Below the pieces are notes generated by a model, which was not told the origin of the DNA, made no database searches, and saw only the letters and a program-made list of their open reading frames with translations. Source: Oasisia sp. SBJ-2009 (taxonomy: Eukaryota > Annelida > Polychaeta > Sabellida > Siboglinidae). Taken from it: DNA of 64,000 bases. The stretch's first letter is position 1. Each line of letters opens with the position of its first letter. A program made the position numbers and the translations under genes. The stretch spans positions 6,170,708 through 6,234,707 of the forward strand of contig OZ024855.1 in assembly GCA_964017155.1 (NCBI GenBank). Direction: 5' to 3'. Of the stretch, positions 12,321 through 57,485 are shown piece after piece.

Positions 12321-13660
12321 GATGCTGAATACGTCGTCCGACGTAAACTGCTGGAAAACGTCGTCTTCCGGAAGTGTATGACAATCGCATATCTGTCTGG
12401 ATTTGCGTGATTTGCGTTCCGAGATTTATTTGATTCACGTTGACCCTTCAAACAACGTCAGACAAGTGTAAATCTGGTCAAATTAGCCATCGGGTGACGT
12501 TTTCGTTGAATTTTCCTGTGCATTTCGGATAAGTTATAGAGTAACCCAAACCGTTTTCTGTGGCACTGCAATTAAATAAACTTTTAACATAAAAATGCAT
12601 ACATTATATTTTACATACCCATACTGCAATAATTCTCGTTGAGAAATACCTGTGGGTAGGGCTATTCAACACTGCTTGACCCGGCAAAAAATGTCACATA
12701 TTATAAATCATTTGTGCATCTAAACTAAATAATAAAAGTAGATTCAAATAGTATTTGAGGTGTTTGAGAAGGTTTCATACATTCAATCAGCATCATGTAG
12801 CCCTACATAAGCCGAGCTTGCATGTGGGTAAGCCAACTACCGAAATCTAATCGTGAGAATTGTAGCTATAGTTATATCATCGATTGTATCTGACAAATCG
12901 CTATGAATAACAATATATATCCACTTATCTGACAAACGGCGACTCAGTTGTCCTGTTCACAGCCGCCTCCACGTGGACGACCGTCTCCCAGTCTCCGGTG
13001 ACACGTAGGGACTACGTGGTTTTTGTTCTGCAAGATGTCGGAACTCTCAACGTTTGAATTGTAATCATGATTTGGTACACATTGAAGTAATGAAGTAACA
13101 ACAATGGAGTAACTAATAATATTATATTCTAACAACTTCCAAATGTCAGGAGCCCCCAACGAGTTCGCTACGGATGACGTTTGCCATACTTTTACATTAG
13201 CCGCGATTATGTATTTATGATAAGCTACCGAAAAGCTCTAACCACGGCAATACACACAGCAACTGAATGTACATTTTATTTTAAACATATGGCCTTATGA
13301 CATTATTATGTTATACGCCAACTATTGTTACAACAAACACGGGGTTCCTATGATTAGACTCTAATGCATTCGGTTCAACATTAGGCGAAACATCAAAATA
13401 TATTGCAACTTAATCCGACCACCTAATTTATATTTGTTTTCCACTACGACATTAGTGTGGATAAACTTACCAAGATATCTATTTATTGTCTGACCAACAA
13501 CGGCGTTGTTGTGTTTCCCGCTGTCTCCTGCGTTTTCGGGGCCAGTCCGCCGCGACGTACGAGTTGCGTTGTCTAGATATGGCCTATGACGTCACTCAAC
13601 GGCAGTCACATGACTGTCTAGAATAAACTTTAAATTATCATAATTATCCCCTGTACACAC
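12321..13660. other. Intergenic, nothing recognised
   Basis: Unique AT-rich sequence with only short frames (longest near 70 codons) and no family match that I can see. Confidence 0.4.
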
Positions 13661-13662
13661 AC

Positions 13663-13731
<69 letters not shown>
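13663..13731. repeat. (TA)n microsatellite
   Basis: About 34 uninterrupted TA dinucleotides after a short acacacg lead-in. Confidence 0.98.
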
Positions 13732-13733
<2 letters not shown>

Positions 13734-13977
13734 CATGGTTAGAAAGGATTTAAGGAACATGGCTAAACAAATGATAGTGCGATATTGTTATTTAATCACG
13801 AAACAGTTCTCGAAAGTTGTCCAGTGCACGTATCGTTTTGAATCACCCGGACTGTGGGTTCCGCGAAAGGGAAATTGTTCTGTCACGTGGACAGCCACTG
13901 TTTTACGATACATATGGTGAAAAACAAGTAATTGTTACTATTTTCTTAAAATAAAATGCAGCTATTTCGACTTCGTG

Positions 13978-14340
13978 TTTAGGGTAAAGTGGGCCCCTCG
14001 GCCAAAGTGGGTCCCTCTATCACACCGTTTCTGGTGTCCAATGCAGTCAAAACAACGGTAGTGGTATTTACAGACCATAATTTAACGTTGTGTTTGCTTC
14101 TTTGGCGCGAATGCAAAACGGTGAGTAGCAAATTTGTGTTTTAGGTATTTTTCTTAAAATAAAATACCACCTTTTCATAAATTGTCAGGGTACATAACTG
14201 TAAATCTGGTCCATGGACCACTAAGCCATAGTTAATGGAATGAGCAATTTTTGTTTGAAGTGAATAAACGCATTAATCTCAAAATAGCGTCCAACCGATA
14301 ATCTATGACAGAGGCCAAAGTGGGCCCCATAGGGCTACAG
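13978..14340. repeat. Repeat with recurrent 'aaagtgggcccc' words, probable transposon part
   Basis: The words ggtaaagtgggcccc and ggccaaagtgggtccc at the left, and ggccaaagtgggccccat near 14310, bracket about 350 bp. It lies directly upstream of the transposase-like tail at 14530-14675 and may belong to the same degraded DNA transposon. Boundaries are not resolved. Confidence 0.35.
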
Positions 14341-14518
14341 TGCTACAAGCTACAGAGGGACGACCTGGATCATTACAGGCAGCCTTTACACGAAAGACGT
14401 CGAGGCCAAGGCAAAATTGGTAACATGCAACCAGCCAACCGGATCAAAGCTAACGAGCCAACCGGATGAAAGAAGAGAGGGAACACAAGCTGATAACATG
14501 TCAAAAAAACATACAAGA

Positions 14519-14677
14519 AAGACAGTGACACTTCGCCTTGTCTGTGTGTTCGGATTTTGTATTCTAACAGCAGAAAATGCGAAAGCTGGATGTACTGCGG
14601 GGAGTGTGGCCGGTGGACACACCACGCATGCGCCGGGAATGAACGTGACGGGTTTATGTGCGAGATTTGCGCCAACG
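14519..14677 (+). pseudogene. Degraded DDE (pogo/Tigger-like) transposase C-terminal zinc-binding tail
   Basis: A + strand frame reading through tcgccttgtctgtgt gives a Cys/His series: C-x-C, then SWMYCGECGRWTHHACAG, then GFMCEIC and a stop two codons later. The order C..C / W..C..C..W.HH.CA / F.C..C is the PHD-like cluster found at the C-terminus of many pogo/Jerky-type DDE transposases. The frame is closed by a stop a short way upstream and no DDE core is visible, so this is a remnant. A host PHD-finger exon is the alternative, but I see no splice sites supporting it. Confidence 0.42.
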
Positions 14678-14974
14678 ATTAAGTGGCATCGCATAGCTCT
14701 CTGTTACAAAGACACATGTAAGCGTGATATGACGATGGCAGGAACTAGCATTAATAATTGGGAGATCGACCGGCTCCAGTGATCATGGTAATGGGAGATC
14801 AGTTGTCAAAACTGACATGACAGTAGGAAGAAGAAGATAGACAGACACAAGAAACAGAGATCTGCCAGTGCTCCATTCTCAGTCGGAATTTTTAGTCACA
14901 CCAGACAATCACCGAACTGATCATCACTGTGGCGCAAAGCATTGTCTGACAAGATAAGCGGATGCCATATTAGA

Positions 14975-15535
14975 TAGAGTAAAGAGGGGCAAACCGCACC
15001 CCATGGGGCATTGCGCACCTCCACCTAAATCGTAAGATATACGTTTTAGCGGCCCTATCCACCGACGTGTGGAAGCACTATGCCGCCAAAACCATTTTGG
15101 TGGCAATTATTTCAGGAAAGACAGAAATAGAAGTAAGTTACACAAATTAACATTTTTTCTCCATATTAGACCCTATTGTAAAAAAGTGACAGCTTTAGGC
15201 GTTCTCAGCGACTATACACGTTTAAGTAATCAATTATGTGAATTAGCTACATAAAGCATAGTCATAGTATCTTTTACTAGTACAGACGCAATAATTTTTT
15301 GGCAGGCAATGATATTTTTTTAATTATGATGATACAACGATTTGGGGGCAAAGTGCACCCGGTGCGCATTGCCCTATTTATTATCTCACGACTAATTGAC
15401 TTCTAGAACTTGTTTATGAACTATTACCCCGATACTGTTAAATGTTGCAGAAACATATAATTTTATTTATTGATCAAAACATGTATGCCTCAAAATGGGT
15501 GCGCTTTGCCCGGGGCCTCTCTACTTTATAATATT
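14975..15535. repeat. Probable non-autonomous element with inverted-like GGGCAAA/TTTGCCC ends
   Basis: The left side reads taaagaggggcaaaccgcacccc. The right side (about 15495-15535), read on the opposite strand, gives aaagtagagaggccccgggcaaagcgcaccc. An internal block near 15345-15375 repeats the gggcaaagtgcaccc and gcgcattgccc words. The arms are imperfect and I could not find a target duplication. Confidence 0.35.
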
Positions 15536-15707
15536 ATTATTCGGCATCACCTGAATTGTTTTTGTTATTTCTTTAATTGACCTTCATTTTATAATGTAAT
15601 TGCATATTGTTGCAATACACGTCAGTATGTATTTGAGAGCCAGAGATATAATTAATTAGAGACAGGGACTGGTACTGATGACGCCACACATACTTTTAGC
15701 GCCATAC

Positions 15708-16186
15708 GCGCTGTCGCGCTTACATTTTTCCGGTCGTTAAAAACGTTCCGATTGACGTTTCTGCGCATGCGCAATAAATGTAAAATCATCAATGTCCAAC
15801 GAAACAACAAAGCATTTTTGGTATAAATGCCACGAGCTGTTCGTTAGCTCTCATGTGATGATTATTGTGAAGAGTTTCTTAAAATGTCATTCAATGCAAT
15901 AACATATTACGGTTTTTATAAATCACTGTCACGGATTATGGCGCGCAACAGTGACGTCATTTACGCTTCCTATTTAAATATGCCTCAAAGCTTGTTTGCC
16001 TCGTGTTAACTTGCGACAAATAATTTTGCTGAGAGGTTATATACACCCTGACGAACAACCCGTATTATTTATACCATACAAGCTTTGTCATTTCGCTGCA
16101 CATTGATGATTTAACAAATGTCGCGCATGCGCAGAAACGTCAATCGGAACGTTTATAACGCCGGAAAAATGTAAGCGCTACAGCGC
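15708..16186. mobile_element. MITE-like element with ~160-bp terminal inverted repeats
   Basis: The left arm begins gcgctgtcgcgcttacattt and runs through gttccgattgacgtttctgc, gcatgcgc, then aaatcatcaatgt and ggtataaat to about 15875. The right arm, read on the reverse strand, carries the same words in the same order from 16186 back to about 16020. Arms are roughly 80% alike with small indels, so the whole element could fold into a long hairpin with a loop of about 140 bp. No transposase frame is present. I could not fix an exact target-site duplication. It lies about 550 bp upstream of the MCM6 promoter motifs. Confidence 0.85.
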
Positions 16187-16690
16187 CACCAACATTGCTA
16201 GGATTTAGCAACTTAGCATTGTTCATTTGTTTCAGATCCTTCCAGAAGATTTACAAATGACAACTTATAGACCGGTAATAGGTCATGAAACCATCGGTTA
16301 AAAATTTGCTAATTGGCGGTATGTGAAGATACATAATAAGTTCATGTATTATTTCACCATGGCATAGATCTATCTATAAATGAACCTTGCTTTGCAAATG
16401 CCGCAAAACATGTCCGAAAGTGCTGCCACCTCAAGGCGTCTGGTTAACCAAGGCTAACGACTCGGCAGATGGTGAAACCACGTGCCCTAGGGCTTCCGCT
16501 CTTCTATGCATTATACCTTCTCCCGTCAAGCACTAATGGTGGATTTGATTTATTAATCAACCGAAATATTGATTAAGAGTTAGTAGCTTCCATGACGCCA
16601 CACATACTGATATATCGTCACATCATGCACATAACTGCGGTCTGAGGTCTTCCTGAGAAAATTAACTCAATGAATATGTAGGAATGTAGG
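16187..16690. other. Spacer upstream of MCM6 with one dispersed-repeat word
   Basis: Mostly unique. At 16420-16460 it contains gtgctgccacctcaaggcg followed by a gttaaccaaggctaacg stretch. This is the same dispersed-repeat motif found three times in MCM6 intron 6 (22382, 22560, 22843). Confidence 0.45.
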
Positions 16691-16720
16691 GTCGGCAAAT
16701 ATTAACTTCACAGACAGATC

Positions 16721-16772
16721 GGCGGGAAATGAAGTCACGTGACTATTTCCGCGCGAAATACTCGTTTATTGG
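16721..16772 (+). promoter_or_regulatory. MCM6 proximal promoter: two E2F sites, E-box, inverted CCAAT
   Basis: GGCGGGAAA at 16721-16729 and the near-palindromic TTTCCGCGCGAAA at 16746-16758 fit the E2F consensus. Between them, 16734-16743 is the palindrome GTCACGTGAC (CACGTG E-box). ATTGG at 16768-16772 is an inverted CCAAT box. All lie 58-109 bp before the start codon. MCM2-7 genes are classical E2F-driven G1/S genes in animals, so this arrangement suits cell-cycle control. The transcription start itself is not visible; no TATA box was seen. Confidence 0.75.
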
Positions 16773-16829
16773 CTTTGTTGAGTTGTTGTTCTTGATCTGT
16801 GCGAGGAAGTTACAAAGAAAGTTGAAACT

Positions 16830-36675
<19,846 letters not shown>

Positions 36676-37247
36676 GGGACATGTCATTTATATTACGTCA
36701 CTGTCGATATGACACTGCATTGGTGCGTCAGTGTCCTAAATCTCTACGTCACATGGCTTCTATGTGACATATCTACAGACTGTTAGATGACACTGTGATG
36801 TTTTGTCTGGTGTATTTGAGGTGTGACTGTGTCTGATCTTTATTGTAATGTATGATCTGTATTGTAATGTCTGATCTTTATTGTAATGTCTGATCTTTGA
36901 GTGGAAGGTAAAATGTTACCTAACCTATATAACTGCACTAGCTCTGTCTAGATGTTGTTACTGTGCATGTTATTTAGCCGCATGTTGTAAATAATCAAAT
37001 CTAACTATGCATGTATTTGAAGAAGACTAAATGTATAAATGTTGTGTATCAGTACAATATGTTACTGTTGCTAATTTGCAGCCAGCATTAAGTGGACCAC
37101 TGCCATGTGTTCATCCATTGACGTCATGTCGTCATGGTCAATGTAGGTAGCTAGATAACTCATAGTGCACAGATGTAGTCAGGAAGTAGAAAATAGTTGA
37201 CACCAGGTGTCGCTGTGGCTGATTACGTCAGTACCCACCTACAGCAC

Positions 37248-37392
37248 CCCTGGCACATCCCTTTGCAAAACTCATCTTAATGAAATTGCTTCTGGTTGGC
37301 AACCGGACACACGATATAATATTTTTTGTGATACCAGCTTTTGTTCCCACGGCTTACACAGTAGTGACTGGCGAAGTCGACTGCTATAATAT
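37248..37392. repeat. Dispersed repeat, copy 1 (paired with 63112-63372)
   Basis: ctggcacatccctttgcaaa at the left and acacagtagtgactggcgaa then gtcgactgctat at the right reappear in the same order near 63123 and 63333. Both copies lie shortly downstream of a + strand gene end (MCM6 here, the pseudokinase there). Confidence 0.7.
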
Positions 37393-39839
37393 AATGGTTA
37401 ACTAAACTGCCATCATGTAGATGTTGGCATCGGAATTATCAAGCATCCTAAAAACTATGAGTGGCCCGTTGTATACAATGAGACCGCAATTTTTATTTCA
37501 CCAAAAATATATTAATTACTATGTTTAATTTCCTGATGATGTGCCGATTGCATGACACAAGTGATGTAGCCAGGTTGTGTGCCAGGTATATGCATTTATA
37601 TGTACATAGCAACAAGAGGATCATGTTACCAGATTGTGTATTGCCAGGACAACGATACATGCACCAACTCATGTCTAAGTGATGTCATGAGCAGTATCCA
37701 TGTGCCTAGGTCAATGACAAGGATGTTTGTTGAAGATGAAAGGATCTTCTGTGATTGTCAAATGGATATTTTGTTTTATTAAATTGTTTGAACACAGAAA
37801 TCGGCGTGTGACAATTACTGGTGGGCGCATTTGAGCTATAATGATATGCATTCGTTGTAAAATAATATTTTATTAGTACAATCATACATACGTACACTGT
37901 AAAAATGTATCATCTTATAAGTTGATCGTTTCATAAGCATAGTATTGATAAAATACAACTACAATAAATAATGCAATCTCTGTTTGCCTGTCATGGCCTG
38001 ACTAGACAATCACAACTTGGTTCCCACAGAGTGACCACCCTGGACACTGGTCAAGCACTAAAACATCGCATGCAGATCGTTGGTCAGTTATTGTCTGAAG
38101 CCACACACCACTGACCACTTGTGATGTCTCGATCTGGACAAAGCACACTTTTTACAGTGACCCAGATACCACATGACACAGGCATAGTGTACTTAGTGCT
38201 GGCTGCAATATCCAATACATTCTGTGATTGCGTTAAATCGTGCATACATTGTGGACTCGCCTTGTGGACACAGCTAACACAATCCATGTATCACAGAACA
38301 AAACAATTGTCAGGTTACTACTTTCTCAAAACATTTTTTGCAATAAAAACAAGATATTTCTAAGAATCTCCATATAATTTGGGAACTTAACACCTAGTGT
38401 TACAATTCTCACATGGTCAGACTGGAATGTCAAAATCACTCGATCTTTTCACACCTAATGAACCAACTCGTCAATATATGCCCTGAACCAAAACACCTGG
38501 ACTAACAGTTTGAAAACTAATCAACATCACTGCATGCTTCTGGTGCATAGACCTGTTCTCAAGTTAGCCGATCATTGCTCTGTTAACAAAGACATTTAGC
38601 AAAAGGACACGATGGACACGGGTTCTGATGGCTTACTGAGGACACAACTGACCTCCTCTGATGACACTTGGTCACTATCCTGGCCCTGCATTTGGAGGTC
38701 ACACATGTTCTAGCTGACATTTAGCCATAGACTGGCTAAAAGAAGCACATTGCTAGTTTGCATCCTGACGTCCGACTGATATTGATCCACACATTACATA
38801 CATTTTTACACTCAGTCATGAAACAAGGTGTGTATCAAATGTAATCGCATACCTAACAACTGTACTGTGTGTTTTCACACATAAACAGACCTGCCAAGTC
38901 TCACAGGTTAGCCGCGAATCTCATGGGTTTTTAAAGATTTAATAGCCTCTGTGGCCTGTGGATTTTGAGTTTTCGCATGGATGCAATTTGTTAACACTAC
39001 ATTTTTACATGAGTTTAGTTAAGGATGCTTTACTGAGCAGCTCAGCGCATGCATATAAATCCCTCATTTTTGTTGTGGTAAAATCTCGTGGTTTTTCATT
39101 AAATGTCATGGGTATTTATGGCAGTACCCAAAGGTGTGTCAAGCCAGTGTTGGCCGGTGTGATAGGTAGTACGTGTCTTAAACATATAGTACCGGGCACA
39201 TATAAATAATTGGTTCTGTAGTACATAGCCAATTTGGTGTTTCCATCTGAACAGTTTCTATACAGATATACTCAATGCCCAGGGACACCAGAGAAACTGG
39301 TGAGAACTCCATCATCTTGTGGGTCACTGAAGCAATATCTCTCATCACCAGGATTTCAACTTGCCAACCTGTTAGCTCCAGACTAGAGCTATATTATGCA
39401 GAGTCCATGATAACAGTTTCTTGATCACAAATCACTAGACGTGGCCAGTAAACACTACGGAAGCTGTGCCATGCTTGGTCTTCATAACTTGGAATGATAT
39501 CAGAATCTTGACGTGTCCCTTCTTGACAGTGAATCAACAACTGAATACGACGCTATATGAGTATCACATGTCAACTGAGTTGATGGGCGACAGACATGCC
39601 CAAGGAGAGGACTCGGCACTGTTGGGTCTCCATTCTGTCTGCTCAATAAAGCTGCACCTTCTGTTGCCAGTTGGAGCCTGTTACCTTTTACTTGCGCTCC
39701 ATTTTGTCTGCCTGAAATGAAAACATGTTCTTGTAGTTCTGCATCATGTAATTTCTGTTTAACTTTCTCACAAATTTCTTACACATGCCAACATCTCACA
39801 TGATCTTAATTAAAATGATAATCTGGTTACGTAAATGAA

Positions 39840-39845
39840 TTTATT
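39840..39845 (-). terminator. Candidate polyadenylation signal for ACBD5
   Basis: TTTATT on the + strand reads AATAAA on the gene's strand, about 450 bp beyond the stop codon. Position and hexamer fit a 3' UTR end; not otherwise supported. Confidence 0.3.
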
Positions 39846-40294
39846 TTACTAATAATATAATCGTAACTGTAACACTACTACAGTGTCTATATCTTGAACA
39901 TTCAAGCTCGGAGGTGCAACAAACTCAACCATTTAGTGTAATCATAAAAGGGGACAGACAAAGTTGTCATTGGAGAATGCAATTTCAAATAAATGTTTTA
40001 ACTTTTTTTTACAAAAGGTAACCACAGTTTCAGAAGATTTACTTGTAATAGTAAGTTGATTCCAGATTGTTGGCGGAGCTACAGAAAAGGCATGTTTGCC
40101 AATATTGAGCTTTGTTTAGGAACATAAACTTGTTTGGAAACGAATGATCTGTTGGTTCTAGAGATATTAGAGAAATGCAGCAGACAAACATGCTTTGTTC
40201 TCAGGCATCGTCTCAGCATGTTGATATCCGATATTAATAGTTTTACTGGAGGATCCTGAGTTTGAGCCTGAGTGACTTCTGTGAAAACCACTAC

Positions 40295-52633
<12,339 letters not shown>

Positions 52634-53580
52634 GTTGACAGTCTCGTTTTCACCACTGTCTACTTCCCTTGATGATCGTCAGGTGGCAATAATGGAAAGT
52701 TTAAACACGAACAATTTATGATGTTATGATTTTCAAAAGACGCTACTAACGTGTATGCGATTATTTTATAAAGACAATATTTAGGTATTTAAAATGTACG
52801 TTTGAAGACAGCACTAACCATGTTTTCAATCAACTATAAATATTGTGAAGTTTTTTATTCCTTCACCAGGTGGCACTGCGTGATCTGTTTACGTTGCCAA
52901 AGGGAATGCAGACTTCCAGCTGTTTAATACTCGTTTGTGGCAAACGTAGAATGTTCTTAAATATAACTGAAGCATTAAGCGGTTGTTTAATTGCATTACG
53001 CTTGTTGTGAAAGCCAACATGGTTGTGATTACGTACCGTGTATGCGTTTAGAGGTTGGATTGTCATTTCACTTGTATTATCGCCCAGTAGTGAAGTTTGT
53101 ACTCTTGTACAAGAAACTATCTCGAGTTTGGCGAACTTCCTATCACTATTTTAAACAAAGTTGTAGTTAGACAAGTTAAATACTTGAAGTTGTTATACGA
53201 AAAATCACCGCGTTGCATAAACTGCTACCATCATTAAGCCTTAGACTGGGTTGGTAATCATCCAATTCCAATGAAAGACGGATGCTGATGTCAAGCTCAG
53301 TTATCTAACTCATAACTTCAAAGCGATGACGCAGGATCTACCAGCTAGATCTCATGGGATGTAAAGATATAACACGTTAAGTGATGGATAAGAACCCACC
53401 GATTAAATTTAATCCTTACATATTAAATCTAGCACATTTTCATAATCATGTATACCTGCAGTCTGTAATGCATGCATGCATGTTCTTTTTCAGAGTTCTC
53501 CGTTCCACACATTTCATCACCAGCACACACCTGGGGTAGCCACTGACCCTGTCACCCCCACTGTCCACACCTGAGAGTAA
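52634..53580. promoter_or_regulatory. Divergent upstream region shared by ACBD5 (-) and the pseudokinase (+)
   Basis: The two start codons are 947 bp apart on opposite strands. A 5'-UTR acceptor for the + gene is likely at ttctttttcag/agttctcc (53493/53494), so its first exon would lie further left and closer to ACBD5. No TATA box or CpG-dense core is obvious; the sequence holds no other gene. Confidence 0.5.
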
Positions 53581-56500
53581 ATGATGGCACAGAAGGATCC
53601 AGGAACACAACTTCAGTTTGAGAAGCAGCTAGGGAAACACACATGTCTCGTGAAAGATGTAATAGGGCCACAACACAGACTGTAAGGATGATTAATTTGG
53701 TACAGTTTATACAGTTAACATCTGCAACAGTGTATGCTAGTCGCCATGTACATGTACAGGATATTTGTCAAATGCATGAGGCTTATGTTTATTTTTATGT
53801 TTTAGAAGCATACCTTATCATGTAGAGCAAAGTACATATGTGTTGTGGTAATTTATTATCTGAGAGTGGCTGATGGAATCAGACACACTGGTATACTGAC
53901 GCGTCTGTACACAGTACTACACACTGAGAAATGTAGAAGTTTTTTTACAGTTATCAATGACTTGGAAACATGCCGAATAAGTAGTAAATATTGAGTTGGT
54001 GTCAAAATTACGCCATTTTAGACATTACTAAGATATACCACTTTTCTATATTGAAAGTCAGATCATCAGATGTCATAATAATTTCAGAGAGTTATTGCTA
54101 TTTTTATTAGAAATTATAACACGATAGACATGGATACAAGTATCATTAAGGTGCTGAATTTTAGTATGATTTCTTTTGTAGAAAGGTGCTGCGGCAACTG
54201 AAGTTTGATGGCATGACTGATGACGGAAAGACAGAACTGATAGAGGAACTAAGACTTCACAGGGATCTCGTCAACCACAGACACTCCATGAGAATATGTG
54301 ACGTGATCTGTGAGAGAGAGATAGTTAATGTGATAACAGAATATTGTGAGGTGTGTATGCGCATGTATGTGTCCTATTGCCACGTTTATAACCCTTACAT
54401 AGGTTTACTTTCACTTTCATTGTTGATGCATAAATCCACTTAGTACCAGGCATTATTTTATTTTATATCTGTTCTCTTTCATGAAGAATGTCATCCTAGT
54501 TAGTTCCCTCCTTTCAACAGGTTTTCTTCATATTTCTCTACATTGAGGTTATTATTGACTTACTACTATATGCTAACTTTGGAGTGGTATAACATACAGC
54601 ACTGCAAAATGCTATTCCCATAAAAGACACATACACTGTACGGCCTTAAATCATTAATACTGTCTATCACTGTAATGCCTGACAGTGTGGTAAATTCAAT
54701 ATTAAATCGGACAGCTAAGATAAGAAAGTTATAATACAAGATATTTATGACCAGATTTTCCTTGTATGGTGTAACAGAAGCCGAGCTGACGAGTTTGGTC
54801 TATAATCCATGTTTTATTAACCTTTGCCTTTACGTAAATCTGCTATCTGAGCAGTATAGCCACATAACAATAATGCTAAAATGATTACCATAATATATAA
54901 TTTCTAACAAATCTTCCCCAATTGCTTTAGTTTATTTTCATCAGTCGGAAACTACAACTGTCATCGGTCGTTAGAATTTTATTCTTGAATCCTGTTCCCA
55001 ATCAGCTCCAGTCATGTGGAGTCTTGCCAAATATTGTAATACACTATTGTACTTTTCAGTTGCTATGGCTCCCACAGAGAAATATATTTATTGTTATTAT
55101 TAGTGATGTCATGGTGATAACTCATGCCCATGGTTTAAAACTAAAGTGTGACAGCTTGATGTTTGTTGGTGTGCAGGGAGGTACATTGAAGGCGTTGTTG
55201 TCGCGGGCTTGTGGCTTTGGCGAGGTCCTCAATGAGATAGAAGTGATGGACTGGATGGTGCAACTGTTGCTGGCTCTCCAACATCTCCACCAACAGTGGG
55301 TGACCCCCACATACACACGACACACGACACACGACACACGACACACATACACACGACACACGACACACATGACACATACGCACACATGACACAAACACGA
55401 CACACACACATGCACACACAACACAAACGACACACACATGCAGACACGACACACACATGCACACACTACACACATGACACACACAAGGATGTATGCACAC
55501 ATGACACACAACACAGTGAACACACACGCAAACACAACACACACACACACACATATACATACATATGCATGCATGTACAGAAACACCACAGCTCATACAC
55601 ACATAACACACACCTCCCCTACACCAGGATATCTCCCTTTCCCACCAACATCTCTCCTAATATTATATCCATTCCAAACAATACCATCCCTAAGAGTACA
55701 CAGTAGGGTGCTTCCATTTTCCTACTAAACGTTCCCTAAAAATGGTACACCAAGGTTTCACAGTGTGATTGATAGTTGGGTTGGTTGCCTAATATTTAAG
55801 ATAATTGGTGCACGTATAAGTTTTTCAACATTCTTATATACTTGTCTATGATGTAATCAAATGTGTATGACTAATATAAGAACAGTATTCAAGGTATTGT
55901 ATCTGAAACTTATTACTGCGGAATACTGCCATATAATGTAGGTGCATAAAACATGTTTGCGATCTTTTGGGAATGATAAAAATCACTTCATCCGGCTTGT
56001 TATGCAAAGTATCCTTGCAAGTTCAGCCATTGACAGACTGTCTGTCGTGAGTGAGGTATATGAGAACATCACAAACATGTAGAAAGTCACAGAAGAAATA
56101 TGAGTATAAATGATATTGTTTTGAATGCAAATTGCTAATAATTACATGTTTAAGGTGCATCTAGTGAGTGGACTGACATACCCCTGTTCTCTGTGTTGTA
56201 GAGGAATCCCTCATCTGAACCTGTCCACAAGGTTAGTCCAACTGCAACTAATCATCTACTGCTAGCAACGTCCAGCAAACAGTCATATCTACTTATGCCA
56301 CTGGACAAAACTGGATTGTTTACATTTTTGTTCCTGCGAAAACTGCTGTTATTTTGTGTTAGTGAAGTTTTATGTTGATTTTTCTTTTGTGGAGTCTTAA
56401 CCCATGATAATTTTATTTTAAAGAAATAAACATATTTGTAAAAAAAGTTGTAGTACACATGATTATCAAATAATTTGCCAGTATCATGGATGGGTGTTTC

Positions 56501-57447
56501 AGGTCATTGTAAATTTGTTTTTTAATATAATTTATAAATGGAAAAACTTTACCATTTGCAGGAATATTTATCTGAAGAACAACTGTGTGAAAGTGGCAGA
56601 GTCAAGACAACTGGAAGAGTAAGATGGATTGAATATACTTATATATAATGTCCACTTTGTCAATATAATAGTTTATTCAGATTTATATGTGATATATCAT
56701 TCGATGTGAACAGTATTAACACTGGGGGTGAATGCCTTTGCAGGATAAGATTGATTCAGTCTTCATATTTATCAATATATACTCTTGCAAACTCATTGAT
56801 AATTATTGGTTCAAGACTTCAATTTGGAGAGTGACAAGGTGTCAACGTGTTCAGAGTGCAGCAGATTAATACAAGTCATGTTCAGATCTGGTTTTCATTC
56901 CTCACTTGTGTGCCTATTGGATCATGGTAAATGATTTACAAGTGAAGGACAAATGGCTGTTACTGTCTTCTCACCTGTTGATTCCTTCAAATAAAACTTT
57001 ACTGATTTAAAGGTGTGATACACAACTATATTGACATTTTAAGCATTATCTTGATTCACTCAATTTCCATGAGTTATTCTGTATTTGTTTTGTTCTCAAC
57101 AGGCCACCTTTATATCTGCTCCAGGCCAGTTATACATTGTACACACTCACTTACAGTTACCTTGCAGACATGCCACCTTGTTAAGTTTTGGGAATCAGTT
57201 GTTTCTCCTTCCCAGTTTGTACAGACGCACGGCAGTAGACAGCCACCTGGCGGCCGCCACCGACGACGACAAGGACAACAACATCTGCTACAGGAGCCCA
57301 GAAGAAATCTCACTGGGGGAATTCTCAACAAAGTCTGATATCTGGTAAATTGATTACGTATACTAAATGTTCCCTTTTCTTTTTCTCTCCACATATATAT
57401 ATATATGTATGTATGTATATATATATTTATATGTATATATTTATATG

Positions 57448-57485
<38 letters not shown>

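Larger units (their letters stand above)
36676..40294. other. Convergent intergenic region between MCM6 and ACBD5
   Basis: It should hold both 3' UTRs. Candidate polyadenylation hexamers are AATAAA at 37963-37968 for MCM6 and TTTATT at 39840-39845 (AATAAA on the minus strand) for ACBD5. A short triplication of tctgatctttattgtaatg lies at 36833-36893, and a dispersed repeat at 37248-37392. No further gene was recognised; the open frames here are under 90 codons and featureless. Confidence 0.45.

Noticed and set aside
55122..55706. Cys-Val-rich reverse frames and Thr-His-rich forward frames
   Set aside because: They arise from the CA-rich array after exon 3 of the pseudokinase.
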